Below, in pieces: positions 36,778 through 46,112 of a DNA stretch of 64,000 nt. Below the pieces are notes generated by a model that was not told where the DNA came from, made no database searches, and worked only from the letters and a program-made list of their open reading frames with translations. Position 1 is the first letter of the stretch; each line of letters opens with the position of its first letter. The position numbers were made by a program, and so were the translations under genes. Source of the stretch: Deltaproteobacteria bacterium (lineage in GTDB: Bacteria > Desulfobacterota > Syntrophia > Syntrophales > UBA2210); NCBI GenBank assembly GCA_016933965.1, contig JAFGTS010000014.1, positions 43,267 through 107,266 of the forward strand. Direction: 5' to 3'.

Positions 36778-39378
36778 ATGTCGATACAAACAGCCCTGCA
36801 ATCATGGAAAAAAAAGATCGGTGAATATTACGTCAATACCCTGTATCCTCGAAGAAGGTTTCCCTTCTTCTGGATACTGGACCGGCTGCTGTCCCGGGTA
36901 AATATTGATGACGGATCGCTCGAGCAGATACGGAATCTCGGCAACGAAGGTATCGTCGTCTATACGCTCAAGAACAAGAGCCAGCTGAATTGTCTGATCC
37001 TCAGAAATCTTGCGGGACGGACCGGTATCGACCAGCCGGAATACTGCCACGGCATCTGCATGGTTCTCTGGCAGCCCTTTACCAATGCCTTCAGAGCGCT
37101 GCTGTCGCGGATCTTCCATAATCCCTACAAAGAAGGATATCTGAAAAAAGTAACGGAGGAAAAGAAAAGCTCCGTCATCTATCTTCGAGGTTCCGATTCC
37201 ATCGGAAGCACCTTTAATAAAGACCCCCTTGCCTTTCTGATCGATGCGGCCATCCAGACAGAGGTGCCCGTGTACCTCGTTCCCATCCTGGTCACCTACG
37301 GCAGACAAAGAGAAAAAAAGGATAAAGGTATCGGCGATATTTTATTCGGTCAGTCCGAAAATCCCGGTGCCGTCAAGCGGATCCTGACCTTTTTGAGACA
37401 TTCCAAGCAGGCCTTCATCCTCGCCGCCGATCCGGTTGATTTGAGGGATTATGTCGAGCAGCACAGTAAAAATTCCGTTGATATCATGGCGTACATGCTG
37501 CGTCGTGATCTGATAGAGCGAATCAATGCTGAAAAACGGACCGTTGTGGGACCGGTGCTGAAATCGAGAGAAGAGGTCATCGGGATGGTGCTCCGGGACC
37601 CGGCGCTGGTCGCGTTCATGGAAGACATGGCCGCCTCGGGGAAGAAAAGTTACCCGGATCTCGTAAAGGAAGGGCGGAAAGATCTGCTGGAGATCGCCGC
37701 GAACTACAGCGAGATATATATCGGTCTTTTCGACAGGGCGCTGAGCTGGCTCTGGAACAGTATCTTCGACGGGGTCGTCATAGACCGCGAGGGGCTTGCC
37801 CGGATACGAGAGGTAGCACGGAAAATGCCTTTTGTGGTGGTTCCCTGTCACCGAAGTCACATTGATTACCTTCTGCTGTCCCATGTCCTGTATCGTAATA
37901 ACATTCAGCAGCCCTTCATCGCCGCCGGTAATAACCTGCTTTTCTGGCCGATGGGCCATATCTTCAGAAAATCGGGGGCCTTTTTCCTTCGGAGAAGTTT
38001 CAGGGGCGACCCACTCTATGGTCAGGTATTTTCAACGTACATCAAGGTGCTTCTCCAGGAGGGGTTTCCCCTGGAGTTTTTCATCGAGGGAGGAAGAAGC
38101 AGGACCGGCAAAATGGTCATGCCGAAGTTCGGGCTTTTGTCGATGATCATACAGGCATACCGCGAAGGGGCATGCAACGATCTCGCCTTTGTCCCCGTCT
38201 ATATCGGCTACGACCGGGTGGTGGAGGAGACATCCTATCTCAAGGAACTGGGCGGTGGCGAAAAAGAGCCCGAAAAGACGTCGACGCTCATAAAAAGCAG
38301 GAAGGTCCTGAAAAAGCGATACGGCAGGATATACATGAATGTGGGTGAACCGATCCAGATGAAGGCCTATCTCGCGTCCCAGAAAGTTCCTATCGACGAC
38401 ATGTCGGTGGAGGAACGGCAGCGGCTCTACCGGAGAATGAGCTATGAGATCGCCCACGAGATCAACAAGCATTCCGTCATCACCCCCTATTCCCTTGTTG
38501 CGGCGGGCCTGCTCTGTCATTTCAGGCGGGGTGTCACGAACGACGAGCTGATGAATTACATATTCGAATTCATTGATTATCTTGATTACCGGAAGGTCAA
38601 GTTCGCCGCCACCATGGATCAGCGTGATAAGGCGCTTGCCGAGGCATTGAGCCAACTCGAGGCATCGGGCCTGATCGAAAAAATGGGACCTGATGATGAA
38701 GAGGACGAGGAGTTCGAAGAGGTCATCTATGCCATCGATGAAGATAAGCGGTTGAATCTTGAGTATTACAAGAGTAATATCCTGCATTTTTTCCTGCCCA
38801 TATCCTTTGTGGCAACGGCCATTCTGGCAAGTGAGAACGACGAAGTCTCCCTGTATCGGATCGTTGACGATTTCCGGTTTCTCAAGCGCCTGTTCCGCCA
38901 TGAATTCATCTTTGATGAAAGCGTCACCGACGTTGAAGAGGTAGCACAGATCCTTGATTATTTCAGAAACAGGGGCATGATAGCCGGATTCGAGGACGGG
39001 GCCGGAACGTGGATAGAAGTGAAGGGAAAGGGACGGCGGGACCTCGTGGGCTTTGCCGGCCTCGTGAATAATTACATTGAATCCTACTGGATCACCGTCC
39101 GCGGATGCACCTATATTCGGGAAAAGGCCCGGCCGGAAAAGGATATCGTCAAAAAGATCCAGAAACTGGGCACAAAGATGTACAAAAAGGGTGAAATATC
39201 AAAGCCGGAAGCCCTTTCCCGTGATACCTACCGGAACGCGCTTCGGTTCCTCACCGACGCGGGGATCATAGAGATGTCGGAACCGTCCGGGGAAAAACAG
39301 CCGCGTCTCCTGTCGCTCGACGTCGACCGCAGTAACTTCGAGACCCTGCGGCGCAGGCTCTTCACTTTCATGCGATAG
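36778..39378 (+). CDS. plsB: Glycerol-3-phosphate acyltransferase PlsB
   Basis: PlsB makes lysophosphatidic acid from glycerol-3-phosphate and acyl-ACP or acyl-CoA at the inner membrane. The acyltransferase blocks are clear: VVPCHRSHIDYLLLSHVLY (HX4D), GAFFLRRSFRGDPLYGQVFSTY, FFIEGGRSRTGKMVMPKFG and AFVPVYIGYDRV. The 866 residues agree with family size. The ATG at 36778 follows GGAAGAGC; an ATG 36 nt upstream is less likely. It is the only phospholipid acyltransferase seen here. Confidence 0.93.
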   Translation: MSIQTALQSWKKKIGEYYVNTLYPRRRFPFFWILDRLLSRVNIDDGSLEQIRNLGNEGIVVYTLKNKSQLNCLILRNLAGRTGIDQPEYCHGICMVLWQPFTNAFRALLSRIFHNPYKEGYLKKVTEEKKSSVIYLRGSDSIGSTFNKDPLAFLIDAAIQTEVPVYLVPILVTYGRQREKKDKGIGDILFGQSENPGAVKRILTFLRHSKQAFILAADPVDLRDYVEQHSKNSVDIMAYMLRRDLIERINAEKRTVVGPVLKSREEVIGMVLRDPALVAFMEDMAASGKKSYPDLVKEGRKDLLEIAANYSEIYIGLFDRALSWLWNSIFDGVVIDREGLARIREVARKMPFVVVPCHRSHIDYLLLSHVLYRNNIQQPFIAAGNNLLFWPMGHIFRKSGAFFLRRSFRGDPLYGQVFSTYIKVLLQEGFPLEFFIEGGRSRTGKMVMPKFGLLSMIIQAYREGACNDLAFVPVYIGYDRVVEETSYLKELGGGEKEPEKTSTLIKSRKVLKKRYGRIYMNVGEPIQMKAYLASQKVPIDDMSVEERQRLYRRMSYEIAHEINKHSVITPYSLVAAGLLCHFRRGVTNDELMNYIFEFIDYLDYRKVKFAATMDQRDKALAEALSQLEASGLIEKMGPDDEEDEEFEEVIYAIDEDKRLNLEYYKSNILHFFLPISFVATAILASENDEVSLYRIVDDFRFLKRLFRHEFIFDESVTDVEEVAQILDYFRNRGMIAGFEDGAGTWIEVKGKGRRDLVGFAGLVNNYIESYWITVRGCTYIREKARPEKDIVKKIQKLGTKMYKKGEISKPEALSRDTYRNALRFLTDAGIIEMSEPSGEKQPRLLSLDVDRSNFETLRRRLFTFMR

Positions 39379-39515
39379 GATAACTTTCAACAGGACGGAA
39401 CCATTCCACGCCCACCTCTACTGGGCAATGACGTCAAAACGGATGCAGTTTGCCGATTCATCGGGCGCTTTTCCCCTTCCTTTCCGACAAAAATCGATAT
39501 TTCCTCTGAAAAAGC

Positions 39516-39543
39516 TTGACTATTATAATGAACATCATTATAT
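39516..39543 (+). promoter_or_regulatory. Probable promoter of the acyl-CoA carboxylase operon
   Basis: TTGACT (39516-39521) lies 16 nt before TTATAT (39538-39543). A 19-bp palindrome fills the space between them and overlaps the -10 box. Confidence 0.55.
39524..39542. promoter_or_regulatory. Palindromic operator candidate for the TetR regulator
   Basis: TATAATGA-ACA-TCATTATA is a perfect 8-3-8 inverted repeat. Its size and its place between -35 and -10 suit a dimeric TetR repressor such as the one encoded at the end of this operon (47257-47925). Binding is inferred, not shown. Confidence 0.6.
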
Positions 39544-39624
39544 CACATAATCATATTCAACAACTGAACGACAATATTCCCGCTTAACGGTGTGGGCCGG
39601 TATGCGGTGAAAGGATGTCGAGAT

Positions 39625-41241
39625 ATGGACAGCATTGAATCCCGGATAGATACAAAGTCTGATGAATATAAGAAGAACTATGAGCGGATGGAAACGCTCC
39701 TCGCCGAATTGCGGGAGGAACTGCGAAAGGCACGGGAGGACCGGTCGCAGAAAGCGCGTGATCGCCTGGCGGACCAAGGAAAACTTCCCATTCGCAGAAA
39801 GCTCGAGCTTCTCCTTGACCGGAATACCCCCTTTCTTGAAATAGCTCCACTGGCGGCCAGGGGCATGTATGACGGAGCTGTCCACGGAGCGGGTCTTGTA
39901 TCGGGGATAGGCGTCGTGGAAGGAAAAGAGGTCCTGGTCAGCGGCAACGATCCGACCATCAAGGGCGGCGCGACCTATCCGATGACCGTGAAAAAAACGC
40001 TGCGTGTGCAAACGATCGTCATGGAAAACCGGTTGCCCGCCGTGACGCTCGTTGATTCGGCGGGCGGGTTTCTGCCCCTGCAGTCGGAGGTCTTTCCCGA
40101 CATTGATGACGGCGGGAGAGTATTCTATAACCAGTCCATCTGTTCAAAGATGGGAATTCCCCAGATAACGGCGGTGATGGGGTTGTGCACGGCGGGCGGC
40201 GCGTATGTTCCCGCCATGTCGGACGAAACGGTGCACGTACGGGGAACGGGAGCGATCTTTCTCGGCGGACCGCCGCTGGTGAAGGCGGCAACCGGTGAAG
40301 AAGTGACGGCCGATGAGCTGGGAGGCGCCGATCTCCACTGCCGGGATTCGGGGGTATCCGATTATTTCGCGGAGGACGATACCCATGCCATCGAGATCCT
40401 TCGAAAGATAGTAAAGAACCTGCCTCCTGCTGAAAAATCCATGCATCCCTTGCAAGAGCCGGCACCTCCGCTCTATGACCCGAAAGAGATCTACGGTATC
40501 GTCAGCAGGGAACTGAAGGTGCCCTATGATGTCAGGGAAATCATCGCACGCATGGTGGACCGGAGCGAGTTCCTTGAGTTCAAGGAACTCTATGGCCCCA
40601 CCCTGGTGTGCGGCTGGGCGTTTATCCATGGTTATCCCGTGGGAATCCTGGGGAACAACGGTGTCCTCTTTCCGGACAGTGCCCTGAAGGGGACCCAGTT
40701 CATCCAGTTGTGCGACCGGCGAAAAATCCCTCTCGTCTTTCTTCAGAACATCAACGGGTTCATCGTGGGCAGCGAATACGAACGACTTGGGATCACGAAG
40801 AACGGACATAAGATGGTCAACGCCGTATCGACGGCGACGGTGCCGAAGTTCACCGTTATCGTGGGTGCTTCCTACGGCGCGGGTAACTACGCCATGTGCG
40901 GCAGGGCGTACTCACCCCGCTTGCTCTGGATGTGGCCGAACGCGGAGATCGCCGTCATGGGTGGCGAACAGGCCGCGGGTGTCCTCGTTACACTTCGGAA
41001 CGACCAGCTTGCCAAGGAGGGAAAGCCGCCCATGACCCCCGAGGAAGAGGCCCTCATACGGGACCCCCTTATCGAGAATGCCCGTAAGGAGAGCAATGCA
41101 TTGTACAGCACGGCCAACATGTGGGATGACGGCATACTCGATCCCGCCGCTACCCGGGACGTGCTCGGCCTTGCCATTTCCGCCGCCGCGAACGCACCCA
41201 TCCGTGATGATGTGTTCGGGTACGGTATTTTCAGAATGTAA
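39625..41241 (+). CDS. Acyl-CoA carboxylase carboxyltransferase subunit
   Basis: The 538-residue protein has the N- and C-lobes of the biotin-dependent acyl-CoA carboxyltransferase (AccD/PccB/MccB) family: FLEIAPLAARGMYDGAVHGAG, STDSAGG-like TLVDSAGGFLPLQ, NNGVLFPDSALKGTQFIQLCD and GASYGAGNYAMCGRAY. The early region and FLPLQ(S)EVFPD loop look like methylcrotonyl- or geranyl-CoA carboxylase beta chains. I start at ATG 39625; an upstream GTG at 39592 is possible. First gene of a seven-gene operon. Confidence 0.88.
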   Translation: MDSIESRIDTKSDEYKKNYERMETLLAELREELRKAREDRSQKARDRLADQGKLPIRRKLELLLDRNTPFLEIAPLAARGMYDGAVHGAGLVSGIGVVEGKEVLVSGNDPTIKGGATYPMTVKKTLRVQTIVMENRLPAVTLVDSAGGFLPLQSEVFPDIDDGGRVFYNQSICSKMGIPQITAVMGLCTAGGAYVPAMSDETVHVRGTGAIFLGGPPLVKAATGEEVTADELGGADLHCRDSGVSDYFAEDDTHAIEILRKIVKNLPPAEKSMHPLQEPAPPLYDPKEIYGIVSRELKVPYDVREIIARMVDRSEFLEFKELYGPTLVCGWAFIHGYPVGILGNNGVLFPDSALKGTQFIQLCDRRKIPLVFLQNINGFIVGSEYERLGITKNGHKMVNAVSTATVPKFTVIVGASYGAGNYAMCGRAYSPRLLWMWPNAEIAVMGGEQAAGVLVTLRNDQLAKEGKPPMTPEEEALIRDPLIENARKESNALYSTANMWDDGILDPAATRDVLGLAISAAANAPIRDDVFGYGIFRM

Positions 41242-41313
41242 GGGGCCGATAACCGGCTTCTGCGGCCGGCTGGGCCGGTCCCACTCGATATGACAGGTCA
41301 ACCGGGAGATGAC

Positions 41314-42801
41314 ATGTTTAAAAAAATCCTTGTGGCGAACCGTGGGGAGATAGCCCGCCGTATCTTGAAGACCTGCCGGGAAATGGGCGTTGCCACGGTG
41401 GCCGTCTATTCCGATGCGGACCGTACCGCCCTCCATGTCCTGGAAGCAGACCAGGCGGTGTGCCTTGGTGAATCCGATCCGCTGGAAAGTTATCTGAACA
41501 TAGACAAAATAATCGACGCCGCACGGGAAACCGGTGCGGAAGCGATCCATCCCGGATACGGGTTTCTGGCCGAGAACCCTGTATTTGCCGGCAGATGCGA
41601 AGAGGAGGGCCTTGTTTTCATCGGTCCTCCGGCGCGGGTGATAGAGGAACTGGGAGATAAAACGATCGCCCGCCGGACGATGATGGAAAGCGGTGTGCCC
41701 GTCATTCCGGGAATGATTTCAGCCGAGTCGGACCACGCGGTGCTTGCCCGTGAAGCCGAGGAGATCGGTTACCCCGTGCTCATAAAGGCGGCCGCCGGTG
41801 GCGGTGGGAAGGGGATGCGCATCGTCGAGAGAGCGGCCGCGTTCGAAGAGGCCTGTATTTCAGCCTCAAGCGAAGCCAAGAGTGCTTTCGGGAACGGTTC
41901 GATCTACCTCGAGAAATATCTGGTGCGGCCGAGACATGTCGAATTCCAGATACTGGCTGACCATCATGGGAATGTGGTTCACCTGCTTGAGCGGGAGTGT
42001 TCGATCCAGAGGCGTCACCAGAAGATAATCGAGGAGACACCCTCACCGGCCATGGATCCCGAGCTTAGAGAAGCCATGGGAAAGGCGGCCGTGGCCGCCG
42101 CCCGCGCCTCTGGATACCTCAATGCGGGTACCGTGGAGTTTCTGCTCGATCAGGACGGGAAATATTACTTTCTGGAAGTCAACACCCGTTTGCAGGTCGA
42201 GCATCCGATAACGGAGATGCTGACCGGTATCGATATCGTCAGGTGTCAGCTGGAAATCGCCGCCGGGCACCCCCTGCCGTTTTCCCAGAGCGATATCATC
42301 GGAAGGGGGCATGCCATCGAATGCCGGATATACGCGGAAGACCCGGAACAGGAGTTCTATCCTTCACCGGGGATGATCCACTTCATGCGTGAGCCCTCGG
42401 GACCGGGGGTCCGTAATGACTGCGGTGTGTATTCGGGCTTTCCGGTTCCCGTGGAGTATGCCCCGATCCTGTCGAAACTGGTAGTTCTCGCCGGGAACCG
42501 CGAACAGGCGGTGCAGCGGATGATACAGGCGCTGCGTGAATACGTTATCCTGGGGATCAGGACACCCATCCCATTTTTGATAGATGTGCTTCGTTCACGG
42601 GAATTTCAGAGCGGCGAGACCTTCACCGACTTCATTGCCGCTCACTTTTCAGATTGGAAACCGGAGAGGACCCACGCGGGCGAGGCCGCCGTCGCCTTTG
42701 TGATCGACGAACTGGCCGGCAGGAGGGGGACGCCGTCATTCAAGGGAAGCGAAGCGTCCCTTCGTTCTCCCTGGTTTACACTGGGGAATTGGGGTCGCTG
42801 A
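41314..42801 (+). CDS. Biotin carboxylase subunit of acyl-CoA carboxylase
   Basis: ATP-grasp biotin carboxylase of 495 residues: FKKILVANRGEIARRI, HPGYGFLAENP, AAAGGGGKGMRIV, RHVEFQILAD and FLEVNTRLQVEHPITEM. It carboxylates the biotin carried by the separate BCCP gene just downstream. GGGAG precedes the ATG at 41314, which fits the family N-terminus better than the ATG at 41290. Not fused to BCCP, unlike MccA. Confidence 0.93.
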   Translation: MFKKILVANRGEIARRILKTCREMGVATVAVYSDADRTALHVLEADQAVCLGESDPLESYLNIDKIIDAARETGAEAIHPGYGFLAENPVFAGRCEEEGLVFIGPPARVIEELGDKTIARRTMMESGVPVIPGMISAESDHAVLAREAEEIGYPVLIKAAAGGGGKGMRIVERAAAFEEACISASSEAKSAFGNGSIYLEKYLVRPRHVEFQILADHHGNVVHLLERECSIQRRHQKIIEETPSPAMDPELREAMGKAAVAAARASGYLNAGTVEFLLDQDGKYYFLEVNTRLQVEHPITEMLTGIDIVRCQLEIAAGHPLPFSQSDIIGRGHAIECRIYAEDPEQEFYPSPGMIHFMREPSGPGVRNDCGVYSGFPVPVEYAPILSKLVVLAGNREQAVQRMIQALREYVILGIRTPIPFLIDVLRSREFQSGETFTDFIAAHFSDWKPERTHAGEAAVAFVIDELAGRRGTPSFKGSEASLRSPWFTLGNWGR

Positions 42802-42842
42802 AAGGATCATGAGGAACAGGAGTAACAGGGGGCGCTGAGAGG

Positions 42843-43382
42843 ATGGAATACCGGCTGAAGATCGACGATCAGATCATTCCTGTCGCTTGCGACACGGCGA
42901 AGGAGAACACAGTAGAGGTTTCCCTCGATGGAAAAGAGATGCACGTCAGTTATTCCCGTGTTTCCGATAATCAGCTCCATCTTGTGATAGACGGGATCGG
43001 TGTCACCGCCTATGTGACGGGCAACGGGGGGGAAAAGACCGTCGTTATAGCAGGTGTTCCGTATGTGGTTCGGGATGTTGATGCCCTGGAACAGGTTTCC
43101 CGAAACAGAAGGGGCCCCCGGGAAATTCCACAGGATATAACGCCGCCCATGCCCTCCGTTGTCGTCAGGATTCTCGTGGCTGCGGGTGACACGGTGATTG
43201 CCGGCAGCGGTGTCATCGTCGTCACGGCCATGAAAATGGAGACTACCCTGGCGGCGCCTTTTGACGGCACGGTGACGAGTATCAATGTTGCCGTGGGAGA
43301 CAAGGTCATGCCCGGGCAGGTACTGGTCGATATTGAGAGGGACGGGGAGCCGGCGGCGGAGCAGCAGGAAGCAGGCGGCTGA
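42843..43382 (+). CDS. Biotin carboxyl carrier protein
   Basis: A 179-residue protein whose C-terminal 70 residues form a biotinyl domain with the AMKM attachment motif (VVVTAMKMETTLAAPFDGTV). The biotin Lys is in VTAMKME. The N-terminal 100 residues show a beta-rich domain resembling the BT domain of acyl-CoA carboxylase alpha chains. Between the biotin carboxylase and enoyl-CoA hydratase genes it completes the three-component carboxylase. A short, Glu-rich tail follows the biotinyl domain. Confidence 0.9.
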   Translation: MEYRLKIDDQIIPVACDTAKENTVEVSLDGKEMHVSYSRVSDNQLHLVIDGIGVTAYVTGNGGEKTVVIAGVPYVVRDVDALEQVSRNRRGPREIPQDITPPMPSVVVRILVAAGDTVIAGSGVIVVTAMKMETTLAAPFDGTVTSINVAVGDKVMPGQVLVDIERDGEPAAEQQEAGG

Positions 43383-43416
43383 ATTCGAACCGGACGCGGA
43401 TAAGGAGGTGCGTACC

Positions 43417-44187
43417 ATGGATGAACGGCACGTATTGTATGATGTAAGGGACGGGGTCGCCTATATCACGATCAATCGAGAGCAGCAAAGGAATGCCATA
43501 ACACCGGAGGCGGTGGCGCTTTTACACGAGTATCTGGACCAGGCGGCCCGTGACGAGGCCGTCAGGGTCGTGCAGGTGACCGGCGCCGGTGAGAAGGCCT
43601 TTTGCACGGGGGCTCAGCTCAGTGGGGCCGTATCGACTGAAGGCCGTGATGTGTTCGCCGACTACGCGGCGCTCCTGAACAAGATCGCGGGTTTTCCGAA
43701 ACCGACAGTGGCACGGGTGAAGGGATTCTGCCTGGCCGGCGGCATGGGGTTCATGCTTGCCTGCGATATCGTGATCGCCAGTGACGATTCCCGGTTCGGA
43801 ACGCCGGAAGTGAATGTCGGTCTCTGGCCGATGATGATCGGCGCCCTGATCTTCCGCAATGTGCTTCAGAAGAAGGCCATGGAAATGATCCTTCTCGGTG
43901 AGCGGTTGACGGCCCGGGAGGCACTCGACAGGGGGCTCGTTACCCGGGTGGTGCCGGCGGACAGGCTCGATGAGGAGGTGGCGGAGGTGCTGAAAGCCCT
44001 TGCCGCGAAGAGTCCCATCGGGATCAGGATCGGCAAGGAAGCGTTTTATGAGATGGAGGGCATGCAGCTTGCCGAGGCGCTTCAGTTCCTCGCAAAGAAG
44101 ATCGGGGAAGTGGCGAGCACGGAAGATGCCGTGGAAGGCATTACGGCGTTCATCGAAAAAAGGCCGCCCGTATTCAAGGGAAGGTGA
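43417..44187 (+). CDS. Enoyl-CoA hydratase/isomerase family protein
   Basis: A 256-residue crotonase-fold enzyme: the first oxyanion loop is AFCTGAQL, and FCLAGGMGFMLACDIVIAS supplies the second with FGTPEVNVGLWP. It probably hydrates the unsaturated carboxylated acyl-CoA made by the carboxylase, as LiuC or AtuE do. TAAGGAGG 7 nt before the ATG at 43417 sets the start; a longer open frame from 43285 lies within the BCCP gene. The substrate is inferred from context only. Confidence 0.88.
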   Translation: MDERHVLYDVRDGVAYITINREQQRNAITPEAVALLHEYLDQAARDEAVRVVQVTGAGEKAFCTGAQLSGAVSTEGRDVFADYAALLNKIAGFPKPTVARVKGFCLAGGMGFMLACDIVIASDDSRFGTPEVNVGLWPMMIGALIFRNVLQKKAMEMILLGERLTAREALDRGLVTRVVPADRLDEEVAEVLKALAAKSPIGIRIGKEAFYEMEGMQLAEALQFLAKKIGEVASTEDAVEGITAFIEKRPPVFKGR

Positions 44188-44300
44188 TTTGTTGCGTGTG
44201 CGGCCGCTTCGCTGCGAGTGCATGGTGCCCGGAAAAAGGTCTAATCCACCCGAAACAATACCTGATTGAAAAACATTTTTCACAGACTGGGGGAGTGTAC

Positions 44301-46094
44301 ATGGGGAAAGAAAATCGTAAAGGAAAAGATAAGGTCATCATCGCCAACTGCAGCGGCTATTTCGGGGACCGGTTGGAGGCGGCGCGGGAACTGGTGCAGG
44401 GAGGCCCCATCGATTTTCTCACGGGGGACTATCTGGCCGAGCTGACCATGGCGCTCCTTTTCCGCCTGCGGCTCAAGAAACCTGAAGCGGGATACGTGCC
44501 GACCTTTCTCAAGCAGATGGAACAGGTCATGGGGGAGTGCCTCGACAGAAATATCAAGATCGTTTCGAACGCGGGCGGCCTGAATTCCCGAGGGCTCGTG
44601 GAAGAACTCCGGAAGATCGCCGATACCCTGGGTCTTCACCCGAAGATCGCCTGTATCGAGGGAGACGACCTGATGGGACGGCTGCAGGAGCTCCAGGAAG
44701 CCGGCGAAGCCTTCGTTCATCTCGACAAGGGGATCGCGCTCAAGGATGCGGGGGCCAATCCCATAACGGCAAATGCCTACCTGGGATGCTGGGGGATCGT
44801 CGAAGCCCTGTCGCGGGGTGCCGATATCGTCGTGGGAGGGCGGATCGCCGATGCGTCCCTGGTCATGGGCCCAGCGGCATGGTGGTTTGACTGGAAGCGC
44901 ACCGACTGGGATAAACTTGCCGGCGCCGCCGTGGCGGGCCACATCGTGGAGTGCGGCGCCCAGGCAACAGGCGGCAATTACTCTTTCATTGATGAAGTGC
45001 CTTCCTTTGTCAATGTGGGCTATCCGATCGCGGAAGTGTTCGAGGACGGCTCCTCCGTTATCACGAAGCACCCCGGAACGGGCGGCCTGGTGTCGGTGGA
45101 TACCGTCAAGGCCCAGCTTCTCTACGAGGTGAGAGAACCGAAGTATCTGACCCCGGACGCGGCGGCACGGTTCGATACCATCGGGATATCCCAGGAAGGC
45201 CCGGACCGGGTACGGATCACGGGTGTGAAAGGTGAGCCGCCGCCCGAAACGACCAAGGTCTGCATCAATAATCTCGGCGGATACCGGAACTCGATGACGA
45301 TCGTGCTGACGGGCCTTGATATCGAAAAAAAGGCCCAGGTCTTCGAGGAAGCCCTGTTCGCGAGCATCGGCGGAAGAGGGACCTTTGCCGTCGAGGACGT
45401 TCAGCTTGTTCGTTCCGACAAGGAGGATCCCGCGGTCAATGACGAGGCCTTCGCCTATCTGCGGGTGTCGGTGATGGATCCCGACGCGAAGAAGGTAGGC
45501 AAATTCTCGGCGAAGATCGTCGAGCTGGGGCTTGCCAACATTCCCGGGTTTACGGCGACGGCGCCGCCCACAAAGGGAACGCCGGCGATCATGCACTGGC
45601 CGGCACTGATCTCCGTCAAGAACCTCCAGCAGAAGGTCGTGATGAATGGTGATGAGATTCCGGTGGAACCGCCTCCGGTGGAGCCCGGAGCCCCTGTTCC
45701 CGAGGCTTCGAGGGTCACGATCCCGCCGGTACCGGCAGGCAGGACTGTCAGGATTCCCCTGGGACGGGTCTTCGCTACCCGTTCAGGCGACAAGGGCGGT
45801 AACGCGAACCTGGGGGTGTGGGCAAAAACGCCCGAAGCCTATGCCTTCCTGCGGGAGTTTCTGACGACGGAACGGTTGAAGGAACTCCTGAAGGATATGA
45901 AGGACTATGACATGGAGCGCTACGAGATGCCCAATCTCCTGGCTGTTAATTTCTATATCAAGGGTGTTCTCGGTGAAGGTGTGGCCGCGTCGCTGCGGAG
46001 CGATCCCCAGGCCAAGACCCTCGGGGAATACCTGCGAGCGAAATATGCAGACATTCCGGAATCCATCGTACCAGATGACGTCAGGCCTCGATGA
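44301..46094 (+). CDS. AtuA-like acyclic terpene utilisation protein (DUF1446 family)
   Basis: The 597-residue protein has an N-terminal DUF1446 domain (ANCSGYFGDRLEAARELV, FLTGDYLAELTMALL, NAGGLNSRGLVEEL, GADIVVGGRIADASLVMGP) and, after a Pro-rich linker near residue 465-490, a C-terminal domain with RSGDKGGNANLGVWAK. This is the architecture of Pseudomonas AtuA, whose biochemical role is unsettled. GGGGGAG sets the ATG at 44301. Its presence next to a carboxylase, hydratase and dehydrogenase points to branched-chain or terpenoid acyl-CoA metabolism. Confidence 0.88.
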   Translation: MGKENRKGKDKVIIANCSGYFGDRLEAARELVQGGPIDFLTGDYLAELTMALLFRLRLKKPEAGYVPTFLKQMEQVMGECLDRNIKIVSNAGGLNSRGLVEELRKIADTLGLHPKIACIEGDDLMGRLQELQEAGEAFVHLDKGIALKDAGANPITANAYLGCWGIVEALSRGADIVVGGRIADASLVMGPAAWWFDWKRTDWDKLAGAAVAGHIVECGAQATGGNYSFIDEVPSFVNVGYPIAEVFEDGSSVITKHPGTGGLVSVDTVKAQLLYEVREPKYLTPDAAARFDTIGISQEGPDRVRITGVKGEPPPETTKVCINNLGGYRNSMTIVLTGLDIEKKAQVFEEALFASIGGRGTFAVEDVQLVRSDKEDPAVNDEAFAYLRVSVMDPDAKKVGKFSAKIVELGLANIPGFTATAPPTKGTPAIMHWPALISVKNLQQKVVMNGDEIPVEPPPVEPGAPVPEASRVTIPPVPAGRTVRIPLGRVFATRSGDKGGNANLGVWAKTPEAYAFLREFLTTERLKELLKDMKDYDMERYEMPNLLAVNFYIKGVLGEGVAASLRSDPQAKTLGEYLRAKYADIPESIVPDDVRPR

Positions 46095-46112
46095 GAGGGA
46101 AAGGAGGTTCCC